A stretch of DNA of 64,000 nt from an uncultured Eubacteriales bacterium (lineage in GTDB: Bacteria; Bacillota; Clostridia; Tissierellales; Peptoniphilaceae). The position numbers and the translations under genes were made by a program. Of the stretch, positions 15,971 to 24,543 are shown piece after piece. The stretch spans positions 1 through 64,000 of the forward strand of contig UQDI01000009.1 of NCBI GenBank assembly GCA_900539725.1. The letters run 5' to 3'. The notes under the pieces are model-generated. The model searched no databases. It saw only the letters and a list, made by a program, of their open reading frames with translations, and was not told the DNA's origin. How positions within the stretch are numbered: the stretch's first letter is position 1; each line of letters starts with the position of its first letter.

Positions 15971-16771
15971 ATGTACGATTTTCATTTGCATTCAAATTTT
16001 TCAGTTGACTGCAAGGTCCCGCCGGAGGACATGGTCAAAGAGGCTATAAAGATGGGTTTGAAAGCTATATGCTTTACTGATCACATAGACCTTTCACTTG
16101 ACCAAGACAAAAGTAAAAACGTCCTTTTTAATATTGAGGACTATATAAAAGAGATAAACAAATTAAAATACACATATATTAATGAGATAGAAGTCTTAAA
16201 AGGAGCTGAGTTTGGTCTTCAACTTGGTTTAATAGATGAATATGATGAGCTAAGTAAAAACCCTTTTGATTTCATTTTATGCTCAATTCACAGCATCGAT
16301 GGCGAAAGGATTTTCTCTAGAGAGAAGAGCTTTGAAAGTGATTACGAAAGAGGTCAAGTGCGCTACTATACAGAACTATTAGAAGTAGTGAAACGCTTTG
16401 ACAGCTTCGACTCAGTCGCACACATAGACTTTATCGACAGGTATTACAAATTCAAAGACATCGACTATGAGTTTTCTGATGCGGCTAAGGAGCTTGTTTA
16501 TGAGATACTAAAAGTATTAGTAGATAAGGACAAGGCGCTTGAGATAAATACAGCTGCACTTCGTTATGATATGAATAGCTTTCATCCGCAAGATGAGATA
16601 CTTGATATGTATAAGTCCTTAGGAGGCGAGCTAATCACAGTTGGTTCAGACGCTCATTATGCTGAAGATCTTGCTTATGGCATAAAGGACGCGGAAAAGT
16701 ATCTTAAGGAAAAAGGCTTTAAGTACTTATATATTTATAAGAAGAGAAGGCCATATCCAATACATTTGTGA
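15971..16771 (+). CDS. PHP domain phosphatase (HisK/histidinol-phosphatase family)
   Basis: A 266-residue polymerase-and-histidinol-phosphatase domain protein. Metal-binding motifs occur in order: DFHLHSNFS, FTDHIDLS, GAEFGLQ, CSIHSIDG, VAHIDF and GSDAHYAEDLAYG. The length matches stand-alone HisK-like histidinol phosphatases, but no other histidine-biosynthesis gene is in the window, so another phosphoester substrate is possible. GGAGG site 5 bp before the ATG. Probably co-transcribed with nadK. Confidence 0.88.
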   Translation: MYDFHLHSNFSVDCKVPPEDMVKEAIKMGLKAICFTDHIDLSLDQDKSKNVLFNIEDYIKEINKLKYTYINEIEVLKGAEFGLQLGLIDEYDELSKNPFDFILCSIHSIDGERIFSREKSFESDYERGQVRYYTELLEVVKRFDSFDSVAHIDFIDRYYKFKDIDYEFSDAAKELVYEILKVLVDKDKALEINTAALRYDMNSFHPQDEILDMYKSLGGELITVGSDAHYAEDLAYGIKDAEKYLKEKGFKYLYIYKKRRPYPIHL

Positions 16772-16793
16772 TAATTAATAAAAAACATTTAAC

Positions 16794-16828
16794 CACTCCT
16801 TGATTATTTTGTCAAGGAGTGATACAAT
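16794..16828 (+). promoter_or_regulatory. Promoter with overlapping palindromic operator for the ABC exporter
   Basis: A perfect 10-bp inverted repeat, CACTCCTTGA (16794-16803) and TCAAGGAGTG (16812-16821), spans the -35 and spacer of a promoter TTGATT (16800-16805), 17 bp, TACAAT (16823-16828). There is no T-run after it, so it is not a terminator. The position fits a repressor operator (MarR/TetR/GntR class inferred). No regulator gene is adjacent. Confidence 0.6.
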
Positions 16829-16866
16829 ATTTAGGAACACGAAAGATTTACAAAGGAGGGGGCACT

Positions 16867-18627
16867 ATGTTTAAATCTTTAAAACCTCTTTTAAAATATT
16901 TCAGAAAGTACAAAGTTCAGTATATTTTAGGTATATTCTTCCTGCTGTTCATAGACGTTGTTCAGCTATATATACCACAAATACTTAAGTACTTCGCAAA
17001 CGACTATCAAAGGGGAGTTCTAACTATGGCTTCGGCGACTAAGTATGCTATACTAACCATAGTAACTGGACTGATGGTTGCTGTTGCGAGATATTTTTGG
17101 AGAAACTTTATTATTGGTAACTCGATGAGAGTTGATTATGATTTGAGAAAGGATTTCTTTTGGAAATTGACAAGTCTTTCTCAAAATTTTTTTAATACGC
17201 ACAAAACAGGTGACTTAATGAGTCTTGCAACTAACGACATCAACGCTGTTAGGATGACTCTTGGTCAAGGTATCATCATGTTTATTGACTCAACATTCTT
17301 ACTTATACTAAACCTTGTTATGATGATAAAAACAACAAATGTTTTGTTTGCATCAAAAGTTTTATTCACTATACCACTAATTATACTCATAGTAATGAGG
17401 TTTGGCGGCGTTATTCATTCGCGCTTCAAAGCTGTTCAAGCGCAATATGGTAAGATTACTGACAGAGCTCAAGAAAACTTTTCAGGGATCAGAATCATAA
17501 AAGCCTTTGGACAAGAGGAAGAGAACGCAAAATTATTCAGAGAAGAAAATCAAAATTATTATGATAAAAATATAGAATTAGCAAAATTACAAAGCTTTTT
17601 CAATCCATTCATTCACGTACTAAGCAATATTAGTTACATGCTACTTTTATTCTTCGGAGCAAAAGAAGTTATGGCGGGAACTATGCTTCTAGGTGACTTT
17701 ATTGCATTCAATGCTTACTTAGGACTTATGATGTGGCCAGCAAGAGCACTTGGCATGGTTATAGTCTTCATGCAAAGAGGCGCCGCGTCCATGGATAGGC
17801 TGACAAATATATTCAAGACAGAGCCAGAAATTGTTGACAGAGAAGGCGCTATCGAGCTAGACGAAATAAAAGGCAATATTGAATTTAAAAACGTTTCATT
17901 TAAGTACGCACCTGAGCTGCCATATGCACTTAAAGACATAAGCTTTAAGATAGAGCCAGGTAAGACACTTGCCATACTAGGCAGAACTGGTAGCGGCAAG
18001 TCAAGTATAGTTAACGTACTTCTTAGACTTTATGATATAAATGAGGGCGAGATACTTGTTGATGATCATGAAGTTAAGGACGTAACACTTAATTCTTTAA
18101 GAGAAAACATTTCTTATGTGCCGCAAGATGACTTTTTATTCTCAAAAACTGTTAAAGAAAACATTGAGTTTCACTACGAGCATGAGCTTGATGACGAGAT
18201 GATAGAAAAGTACGCGAAGATAGCTGGCGTCTACGATGACATTATTGAGTTTAAAGACGGTTTCGACACTATCTTAGGTGAAAGAGGCGTAACGCTATCT
18301 GGCGGACAAAAGCAAAGAGTATCGATTGCGAGAGCTTTGGCAAAGGAAAAGAACGTTTTAATCATGGACGACTCTTTATCTGCAGTAGATACACAAACTG
18401 AAGAAGAGATACTAAAAAATCTTAACACAGACGAAGCGGATGTTTCAAAAATCATCATTTCACATAGAGTTTCGACTATAAAAGATGCTGATGAAATATT
18501 ATTTATTGAGGATGGAGCTATAGTTGAGAGAGGTACACACGATGAGCTTGTTTCACTTGGCGGCAGATACAATAAATTATACGAAGATCAATTACTAGAG
18601 CAAAAGATAAATAGAGGTGATGAGTAA
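16867..18627 (+). CDS. ABC exporter half-transporter with degenerate nucleotide-binding site
   Basis: A 586-residue fused exporter: six transmembrane segments (about 1-310) and an ATPase domain (about 340-586). Walker A is GRTGSGKSS (from G372) and the signature LSGGQKQR is intact, but the Walker B end reads IMDDSLSAVD, with aspartate (D502) where the catalytic glutamate should be. A degenerate site next to a canonical partner is typical of heterodimeric exporters (BmrCD, LmrCD, TM287/288). The start is the ATG at 16867 after AAAGGAGGGGG; an upstream in-frame start at 16819 falls inside the promoter. It overlaps the partner by one base. Substrate unknown. Confidence 0.93.
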   Translation: MFKSLKPLLKYFRKYKVQYILGIFFLLFIDVVQLYIPQILKYFANDYQRGVLTMASATKYAILTIVTGLMVAVARYFWRNFIIGNSMRVDYDLRKDFFWKLTSLSQNFFNTHKTGDLMSLATNDINAVRMTLGQGIIMFIDSTFLLILNLVMMIKTTNVLFASKVLFTIPLIILIVMRFGGVIHSRFKAVQAQYGKITDRAQENFSGIRIIKAFGQEEENAKLFREENQNYYDKNIELAKLQSFFNPFIHVLSNISYMLLLFFGAKEVMAGTMLLGDFIAFNAYLGLMMWPARALGMVIVFMQRGAASMDRLTNIFKTEPEIVDREGAIELDEIKGNIEFKNVSFKYAPELPYALKDISFKIEPGKTLAILGRTGSGKSSIVNVLLRLYDINEGEILVDDHEVKDVTLNSLRENISYVPQDDFLFSKTVKENIEFHYEHELDDEMIEKYAKIAGVYDDIIEFKDGFDTILGERGVTLSGGQKQRVSIARALAKEKNVLIMDDSLSAVDTQTEEEILKNLNTDEADVSKIIISHRVSTIKDADEILFIEDGAIVERGTHDELVSLGGRYNKLYEDQLLEQKINRGDE

Positions 18628-20651
18628 TGGAAAGAAACATAGACGATATTAATTATCAAAGCAAAAACTCTAAAAACACCTTTAGAAGGATGCTCTCATA
18701 TGCAAGGCCATATACATTCCAGCTTATATTAACCTTCCTCATGATAGTCGCGTTAACAGGACTAGCACTTGTAAGCCCTTATCTAATCAAGGTTGCCATA
18801 GATGAGCACATACAAGTCGAAAACATCAAGATGTATGAGTACCCAGCGGCTACTGAACACACTTTGAGCGTTACACGTACTAAAGACAATATGAAAGATG
18901 GCATAGACTTCTTCATTAGAGAGACTGATCTTAGTAAGGAAGAAAAAGCTCAATACGAAGGCAAAGGAGCCTATCACCTAAAAGAAGAAGATGGCAGAGC
19001 CTTTCTATATAAATCAGGTGACGAGACAAAGAGCCCTGTCTATGAAGTGCCAATGTCTGAGTATAAGGCATATAGAGACAAAGACTTTAAAGCCATAAAC
19101 AAATTAAGCTTATACTTTTTACTAACAATAATATTAACTTTTGTTCTTGACTATTTACAAACGATGTCCATCACTATAGCATCGCAAAAGATGATTTATA
19201 GCATGAGAACTGAAGTTTATGACCATATCATATCAAGGTCCCTAAGCTTTTTCGATAGAAATGCAATAGGCAGACTAACCACAAGGCTAACTAATGATAT
19301 AGAAGCAATCAGCGAAATGTATTCAGACGTTATGATAACACTGTTTAAAGACATCTTCATGCTTGCGGGTATCATGATTTTTATGCTGTCTATGGACTTG
19401 AAGCTAAGCTTACTAAGCTTTATAACGCTGCCATTTATATTTGCGATTTCAATATTCTTTAGAGGCAAGATTAGAAAGATACTTGCACTATCGAGAAAGA
19501 AATTATCGCTAATAAACTCAAAACTTAGTGAAAATATTTCAGGTATGAGGCTAATCCATATCTTTGGTAAAGAAAATAAAATTAATAGAGAGTTTGATGA
19601 AGCAAATGCTGACTACAGAAACACTATGCTTAGAAGGGTAAAGATATTCTCAATATATAGACCATCGATAGACATCATTAGAAACATAGCCATTGCGAGC
19701 CTTATCTACTTTGGAGCGAAAGAAGTTTTGAATGAGACCATGTATTTTGGTATGTTATACCTTTTCATTGATTACTTAAAGAAATTCTTTATGCCAATCA
19801 TGGACCTTACAGAAAAGTATAACATCACTCAATCGGCTATGGTTTCAGCTGAGAGGGTCTTTGCGATACTTGATGACAAAAACGAAATTCAAAATCCTAA
19901 AAATCCGCTTCCATTTGATGATATTCAAGGCGAAATCGAGTTTAGAAACGTTAGCTTCAGCTATATTGAAGGCGAGCCAGTTCTTAAAAATATCTCATTT
20001 AAGATTAAGAAAGGCGAATCGGTTGCCCTTGTTGGACCAACTGGTTCAGGTAAGACGTCTATCATATCACTATTAACAAGATTCTATGAGATAGATGAAG
20101 GCGAGATATTAATCGACGGCATAAACATAAACGATGTTAGAAAAGAAGATCTAAGGAAGAACATTGGAGTCGTTCTTCAAGACGTATTTTTATTCTCGGG
20201 AACTATAAGAGACAATATCAAGCTGAATAAAGATATATCTGACGAAGAGATTATTAAAATATCGAAGTATGTAAACGCTGATTCATTTATACAAAAACTA
20301 CCAGGTAAATACGATGAACCCGTTATGGAGAGGGCATCGACGCTATCGTCAGGCCAAAGGCAGCTATTAAGTTTTGCAAGAACACTTGTTTATGAACCGA
20401 AGATACTTGTGCTTGATGAGGCAACAGCAAACATCGATACTGAGACGGAGCTATTGATTCAAGACGCAGTGAAGAAACTTATCAAGGGAAGAACGTCTAT
20501 CGCCATAGCGCATAGGCTGTCAACTATACAACACGTTGATAAGATACTAGTTATTAAGAACGGTACAATCAGAGAAGAGGGTACGCACCAAGAGCTTCTT
20601 GATAAGAAGGGTCTTTACTACGACTTATATAGACTTCAATATGACAAATAA
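18627..20651 (+). CDS. ABC exporter half-transporter, catalytic partner
   Basis: A 674-residue fused exporter. Residues 20-50 are the first membrane segment, followed by a large extracytoplasmic insertion (about 60-160) before the second, then the remaining membrane part and the ATPase domain. Walker A is GPTGSGKTS; Walker B is ILVLDEATANID with the catalytic E598; the signature is LSSGQRQL. Together with the preceding gene (1-base overlap, TAATG) it forms a heterodimer with one active and one degenerate ATP site. The insertion between segments 1 and 2 is a known feature of this subfamily, sometimes substrate-related. Confidence 0.93.
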   Translation: MERNIDDINYQSKNSKNTFRRMLSYARPYTFQLILTFLMIVALTGLALVSPYLIKVAIDEHIQVENIKMYEYPAATEHTLSVTRTKDNMKDGIDFFIRETDLSKEEKAQYEGKGAYHLKEEDGRAFLYKSGDETKSPVYEVPMSEYKAYRDKDFKAINKLSLYFLLTIILTFVLDYLQTMSITIASQKMIYSMRTEVYDHIISRSLSFFDRNAIGRLTTRLTNDIEAISEMYSDVMITLFKDIFMLAGIMIFMLSMDLKLSLLSFITLPFIFAISIFFRGKIRKILALSRKKLSLINSKLSENISGMRLIHIFGKENKINREFDEANADYRNTMLRRVKIFSIYRPSIDIIRNIAIASLIYFGAKEVLNETMYFGMLYLFIDYLKKFFMPIMDLTEKYNITQSAMVSAERVFAILDDKNEIQNPKNPLPFDDIQGEIEFRNVSFSYIEGEPVLKNISFKIKKGESVALVGPTGSGKTSIISLLTRFYEIDEGEILIDGININDVRKEDLRKNIGVVLQDVFLFSGTIRDNIKLNKDISDEEIIKISKYVNADSFIQKLPGKYDEPVMERASTLSSGQRQLLSFARTLVYEPKILVLDEATANIDTETELLIQDAVKKLIKGRTSIAIAHRLSTIQHVDKILVIKNGTIREEGTHQELLDKKGLYYDLYRLQYDK

Positions 20652-20673
20652 TATATAAGGATATATATAGAAG

Positions 20674-20707
20674 AAAAACTAATTGATTGCGATTAGTTTT
20701 TCTTTTT
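20674..20707 (+). terminator. Terminator of the ABC exporter operon
   Basis: A 10-bp stem AAAAACTAAT (20674-20683) with ATTAGTTTTT (20692-20701), followed by CTTTTTTT. Confidence 0.85.
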
Positions 20708-20780
20708 TTATATTTATGTTTTATTACTTCACTTAGTGGGTATATAATTAATAGTAAAAAATAAAAAAAGGAGTGATATT

Positions 20781-21230
20781 ATGGGATTATTTGATTTCAT
20801 ATCAGCAAAAGCTAGAGAAGAGGAAAGAAAAGAAAGAATGAAGAACGCTGGCAACATTGCCATGGGTACTTTATTAGGATTAGCAGCAGGTGCTGCAGCA
20901 AGCTATCTATTCGCACCAAGAAGTGGTGAAGAAACTAGAGAAATGATAGCTAAGAGGAGTAAAGAAACTTATAATGACATGAAAGATGGCATAGCAACAG
21001 CAACTCAAAGAGCTAAAGAACTAGGACAAAGTGCTTTAGAAAAAGCTAAAGAATTTAAGGACGAAGCAGCACAAAGAGCTGAAGAACTTAAAGAAGAAGC
21101 AGAAGATAAAGCAAAAGAACTAAAAGACAAAGCTGAAGATAAAGCTATCGATGCTAAGAAAGAAGTAGAAAAGAAAGCTAATGACGTTAAAAAGGACGTT
21201 GAAAAGGAAGTAGAAAAGGCTAAGAAATAG
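20781..21230 (+). CDS. YtxH domain-containing protein with long helical repeat tail
   Basis: A 149-residue protein. A glycine/alanine-rich membrane segment (MGTLLGLAAGAAASYLFAPRSGEETR, about residues 28-50) is the YtxH signature (general-stress proteins in Bacillus). It is followed by about 95 residues of E/K/A-rich amphipathic helix built from LEA-like 11-residue units such as AEDKAKELKDK. A TATAAT at 20743-20748 and a GGAGTG site precede it. First of three closely spaced genes that look like an envelope-associated stress operon. Confidence 0.85.
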   Translation: MGLFDFISAKAREEERKERMKNAGNIAMGTLLGLAAGAAASYLFAPRSGEETREMIAKRSKETYNDMKDGIATATQRAKELGQSALEKAKEFKDEAAQRAEELKEEAEDKAKELKDKAEDKAIDAKKEVEKKANDVKKDVEKEVEKAKK

Positions 21231-21238
21231 GTGATAAG

Positions 21239-21457
21239 ATGGGCATAGATTTTGATAAAATTAAAGACGAAGCTACAAAAAAAGCTAACGAACTAAAAGA
21301 CGAAGCAGCTAAAAAGGCTGATGAATTAGAACGCGAAGCAAACAAAAAGATTGACGAAGCTAAAGACACTGCTGAAGATGTAAAAGATGAAGCAGTTAAA
21401 AAGGCTAATGAAATTAAAGAGGACGTAGAAAACGCAGTTAAGAATATCGGGAAATAG
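21239..21457 (+). CDS. Small LEA-like helical repeat protein
   Basis: A 72-residue, very polar protein made almost entirely of degenerate 11-residue repeats (KDEATKKANEL, KDEAAKKADEL, REANKKIDEA), with no hydrophobic segment or cysteine. The repeats match those in the tail of the preceding YtxH protein, suggesting origin by duplication of that tail. It sits 8 bp after that gene, with a GGTGATAAG site. Role unknown; LEA-like or apolipoprotein-like helices often protect membranes or proteins. Confidence 0.75.
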   Translation: MGIDFDKIKDEATKKANELKDEAAKKADELEREANKKIDEAKDTAEDVKDEAVKKANEIKEDVENAVKNIGK

Positions 21458-21465
21458 GTGATTTA

Positions 21466-22071
21466 ATGGACGCAAAATATATTTTACAATGTGTGCTTAT
21501 AGTATTTGGTGTAGCAGCACTAGGTTCATTAGCTTATCTATTCATTAAGATTGCTTCAACTATTAGCACTATGAAGAGCATGATGGAAGAAAACAGACTT
21601 AACATCGGCCAAACAGTAGCTAAATTACCTGAAGTGATGAACAATGTGAACGGTATTACGAGCAATGTAAACGGACTAGTTGATGACATTAGACCAGATA
21701 TCAAAGAGATGACAGTTGAAGCTAAAGATTTAGTTAGAGACCTTGGTCCAAATATAAAGAGCGTTACAGATGATGTAAGCACTTTAGTTACAGAATTAAG
21801 ACCTAATATATCAGGCATCATGAGTAATATCAATGGTGTTACATCAGATGTATCTAAATTAACTAATACAGCTATGGGTATAACAAACTCAGCTGTTAAC
21901 ACTGTTAACAAGATTACATCACAAGTTTCAAATACTGCTAACAATGCTTATTCAACTGTTAATGGTTTATTAGGCAGCGTAAAAGATTCTATCTATGAAA
22001 AAAAGATGAAATCTAAAAGCGTAGCTGAAAATATTATATCCAAAGTAGTGGACATATTTAAAAGAAGCTAA
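21466..22071 (+). CDS. DUF948-like membrane-anchored coiled-coil protein
   Basis: A 201-residue protein with one N-terminal transmembrane segment (about 5-28) and a long helical body with repeated VNGITSNVNGLVDDIRP / ITSQVSNTANN units of about 25 residues, as in DUF948/chemotaxis-like stress proteins of Firmicutes. Third gene of the YtxH operon, 8 bp after the second, with a GGTGAT site, and followed by a terminator. Likely cell-envelope located; function unknown. Confidence 0.75.
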   Translation: MDAKYILQCVLIVFGVAALGSLAYLFIKIASTISTMKSMMEENRLNIGQTVAKLPEVMNNVNGITSNVNGLVDDIRPDIKEMTVEAKDLVRDLGPNIKSVTDDVSTLVTELRPNISGIMSNINGVTSDVSKLTNTAMGITNSAVNTVNKITSQVSNTANNAYSTVNGLLGSVKDSIYEKKMKSKSVAENIISKVVDIFKRS

Positions 22072-22081
22072 TATATTTTAG

Positions 22082-22107
22082 AAAGGACTCATAAGGGTCC
22101 TTTTTTT
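22082..22107 (+). terminator. Terminator of the YtxH operon
   Basis: A 7-bp stem, AAAGGAC (22082-22088) and GTCCTTT (22097-22103), with a seven-T tail. Confidence 0.8.
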
Positions 22108-22263
22108 GTGCGCAGAATATTAGCAAGATCTAATTTAGTATTGAAAATTTTATAAAATTGAATAAAAAAGTATAAAATATTACAATGATAAAGCAACTAA
22201 AATAGTGTTATAATAGTAATTGTGTTAATTTTAGAAAAGCTATAAAAAGGAGAAAAAAAGCAA

Positions 22264-23016
22264 ATGAAAAAAATTAAATTATTAGTAATGCTATTGATGG
22301 TTTCATTATTATTAGTAGCTTGCGGACCAAAAACAGACACAACAACAGATAAGACAGAAGACAATAAGACAACTGAAGCAACTGACACAACTGACACAGC
22401 TGACACAGAAGAAAAAACTGATGATGAAAATGCTGATTGCTGCGAAGCTTCAATGATAAACAGCGTATCAGAAGAAAACCCTATCAAGATAGATAAAGAC
22501 GCTAAGAGCGTAACTATCTACACTAAGTACAACGGAAAATTCGAAACAGAAGCAACAAGACACTTAGCAATCTTCAAAGATGGTAAGCTAAGCGATATGT
22601 CAATCTTCTCATCTTATGTATCTCCAGAAGACTTCTACAAGGCTTTAGAAGAAGTAGGAGCTGAAGCTGGTAATAATATGAACGCTGATAACGCTGCTAC
22701 AACTAAGTCTGAAGGATCTAAGCTTGAACTTACTCTTGCTTGGGCTGGTCAAGAAGGAACTGTAGGTATTGATGATGTAGTTAAAGATTCAAACGGTAAA
22801 GCTTTAGACGTTAGATTCTCAGGTAACTTAGATAATGCAAAAGAATTTAACACAGGCTGCATCACATGCCTTGACTCATGCTTCGTTGGTATCACAAGTA
22901 ACGGTGAATATCCACTAGGTGCTATCGAAGAAAGCAAAGTAGTTGAATTCTCAGTAGATGCCGACAAAGCACCTGCAGACGGAACTGCAGTAGCAATAAC
23001 ATACACAGTAAAATAA
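22264..23016 (+). CDS. YdjY-domain lipoprotein
   Basis: A 250-residue exported lipoprotein. Residues 1-20 are a type II signal peptide with lipobox LLVAC (lipidated C20). A T/D/E-rich linker (about 22-60) contains a CC pair, and the rest resembles the YdjY domain (NPIKIDKDAKSVTIYTKYNGKF; a conserved GCITCLDSCFVGIT cysteine cluster). The cysteine-rich segment might bind a metal or cluster; this is inference. An extended -10 (TGTTATAAT, -10 at 22209-22214) and an AAAAAGGAG site lie upstream. It is directly abutted by a small membrane-protein gene, so the two probably form an envelope-bound unit, possibly linked to redox chemistry. Confidence 0.8.
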   Translation: MKKIKLLVMLLMVSLLLVACGPKTDTTTDKTEDNKTTEATDTTDTADTEEKTDDENADCCEASMINSVSEENPIKIDKDAKSVTIYTKYNGKFETEATRHLAIFKDGKLSDMSIFSSYVSPEDFYKALEEVGAEAGNNMNADNAATTKSEGSKLELTLAWAGQEGTVGIDDVVKDSNGKALDVRFSGNLDNAKEFNTGCITCLDSCFVGITSNGEYPLGAIEESKVVEFSVDADKAPADGTAVAITYTVK

Positions 23017-23397
23017 TTGAAAAGAGTCTTTAATTTACTTTTAGCCATAGCTGGAGCTATCTTAGTTGCGGCCTTTATATCGAGCCTAGTTAGTTTAAAC
23101 CTTTGGCTTGATATGAGAGTGCACTCGAGGTATATATACTACGCGTGCCTTGCAATTGCTATAGTAGCTTCATTATTAGGCAAAGTAAATGAAAAAACAT
23201 TTTTAATTATTGAGCTTATATCCATAGCAGGAATACTTTTACTTGGCAAATTTATGAGAACTATCTATGAGCTAAGGGAAGCACTGCATATAGATATGGG
23301 CATAGACTTACTTAAGCAAATATCAATAATTGCTTTAATAGTAATTAATTTAATGCTTTTTCTAAAATTTTTAATAAAGAAAAAGAAGTCTGCGTAA
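23017..23397 (+). CDS. Small integral membrane protein, partner of the YdjY lipoprotein
   Basis: A 126-residue protein with four hydrophobic segments (about 5-27, 36-53, 60-77 and 98-120) and a lysine tail. It begins with TTG immediately after the TAA of the lipoprotein gene and has no clear ribosome-binding site, so translation is likely coupled. I do not recognise a family. Its stop codon lies inside the terminator hairpin. Confidence 0.65.
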   Translation: MKRVFNLLLAIAGAILVAAFISSLVSLNLWLDMRVHSRYIYYACLAIAIVASLLGKVNEKTFLIIELISIAGILLLGKFMRTIYELREALHIDMGIDLLKQISIIALIVINLMLFLKFLIKKKKSA

Positions 23398-23420
23398 TTT
23401 AATCGTAGACTTCTTTTTTT
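23382..23420 (+). terminator. Terminator of the YdjY operon
   Basis: A 13-bp stem (23382-23394 with 23404-23416, one G-U pair) that includes the end of the coding region, followed by TTTT. Confidence 0.85.
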
Positions 23421-23424
23421 GTAT

Positions 23425-23973
23425 CTAGTATTTTATTTCTTTTAATATTTCCTTAGTATATATGTCTAGGAGCATAATCTTTTCATCATTCATCTTGGCG
23501 ACGGATGCTTTGCCATCTTTGGGTATAGTTGTTGATCCGGGGTTTAATAAGATGATGCCGTCCTTTTCATCTAAGACCTTTATATGTGTGTGGCCAGTAA
23601 CTATCATCTTGATGCCGGATTCTTTCGCGTAATTGATTCTAGCAAATTCTGTCTCTTCGTAGCCATGTATCAGTAGGGTCTTAAGTCCATTGATATCGAC
23701 TACACGAGCCTTTTGAGTCAAATCCTTTTCTATAACCATCTGATCAACGTCGCTATCACAATTGCCACGAACGTAGATTATATTGTCACGTTCTTTTAAA
23801 TATGATGCTAAATCTTTTGGATTATAATCATTTGGAAGAGCGTTTCGAGGGCCGTGATACAAAACATCGCCTAGATGATAGATGATGTCGCAGTCCTTAA
23901 GCACATCAAGCGCCCTAAGCGTTTCGTCTATGCCGCCATGTGTGTCGCTAATAAAGCCTATAGTCTTTCTCAT
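23425..23973 (-). CDS. YfcE/MJ0936-type metallophosphoesterase
   Basis: A 182-residue single-domain calcineurin-like phosphodiesterase. The metal ligand motifs are complete: ISDTHGG, HLGDVLYHGPRN, VRGNCDSDVD, GHTHIKV and LNPGST. Relatives hydrolyse phosphodiesters such as bis-pNPP or cyclic nucleotides in vitro; the physiological substrate is usually unknown. It overlaps the nitroreductase gene upstream by one base (stop/start sharing), so the two are co-transcribed. Confidence 0.9.
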   Translation of the reverse strand: MRKTIGFISDTHGGIDETLRALDVLKDCDIIYHLGDVLYHGPRNALPNDYNPKDLASYLKERDNIIYVRGNCDSDVDQMVIEKDLTQKARVVDINGLKTLLIHGYEETEFARINYAKESGIKMIVTGHTHIKVLDEKDGIILLNPGSTTIPKDGKASVAKMNDEKIMLLDIYTKEILKEIKY

Positions 23974-24479
23974 TATAGATAAACTACCTTTTCTGTTCTT
24001 TCTTTTGCCTTAGGAACTTCATCAGCGTAGCCCAAAGCCATCATTCCATATGAAATGTGATTAGCTGGTATTTTGAACGATGACAAAACTTCTCTTACGC
24101 CATCGTCTTTATTGCCTCTTAGTTGATTGATCCATACTGAGCCAAGTCCAAGCGCGTGGCTTGCTAAGTAGATATTTTCCATAGCAGTTGATGTGTCTGC
24201 ATCGCCTAATTTTAAATCTTCTGGCACAGTCACTATGATTAAGGCCTTCGCATTATATATATAATAGTCATCTCTATCAAGTGATTTTGCGATGGCGGCA
24301 GCTAGTCTTTGTATATCCTCTTCTTTAGTCACAACAGTAAAAAGTCTTTCTTGTTTATTCATGCCTGTTGGTGAAGCCTTTGCGCACTCGATTATCTTTT
24401 CAAGTGTTTCGCGAGGCACTTCATCAGTTTTAAATTTTCTTATACTTCTTCTTGTCAATAGCATTTCTATTGCGTCCAT
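23973..24479 (-). CDS. Nitroreductase family protein
   Basis: A protein of 168 residues with the FMN-binding RRSIRKF motif at the N-terminus (residues 8-15), ASPTGMNKQ, and the C-terminal GYADEVPKAKER region typical of small nitroreductases in anaerobes. I chose the ATG at 24479 after AAAGGTTGTGAT; an in-frame upstream start would add 12 residues that overlap the divergent promoter region. It probably reduces quinones, flavins or nitro compounds with NAD(P)H. It is divergent from copA. Confidence 0.9.
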   Translation of the reverse strand: MDAIEMLLTRRSIRKFKTDEVPRETLEKIIECAKASPTGMNKQERLFTVVTKEEDIQRLAAAIAKSLDRDDYYIYNAKALIIVTVPEDLKLGDADTSTAMENIYLASHALGLGSVWINQLRGNKDDGVREVLSSFKIPANHISYGMMALGYADEVPKAKERTEKVVYL

Positions 24480-24543
24480 ATCATCACAACCTTTCTTATA
24501 AATATTATACCACAAAATTGGGTATAATAATTAGGGTGATTAT

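Noticed and set aside
16819..16866. N-terminal extension of the first ABC half-transporter
   Set aside because: The region overlaps the promoter -10, and a strong AAAGGAGGGGG site is correctly spaced for the ATG at 16867.
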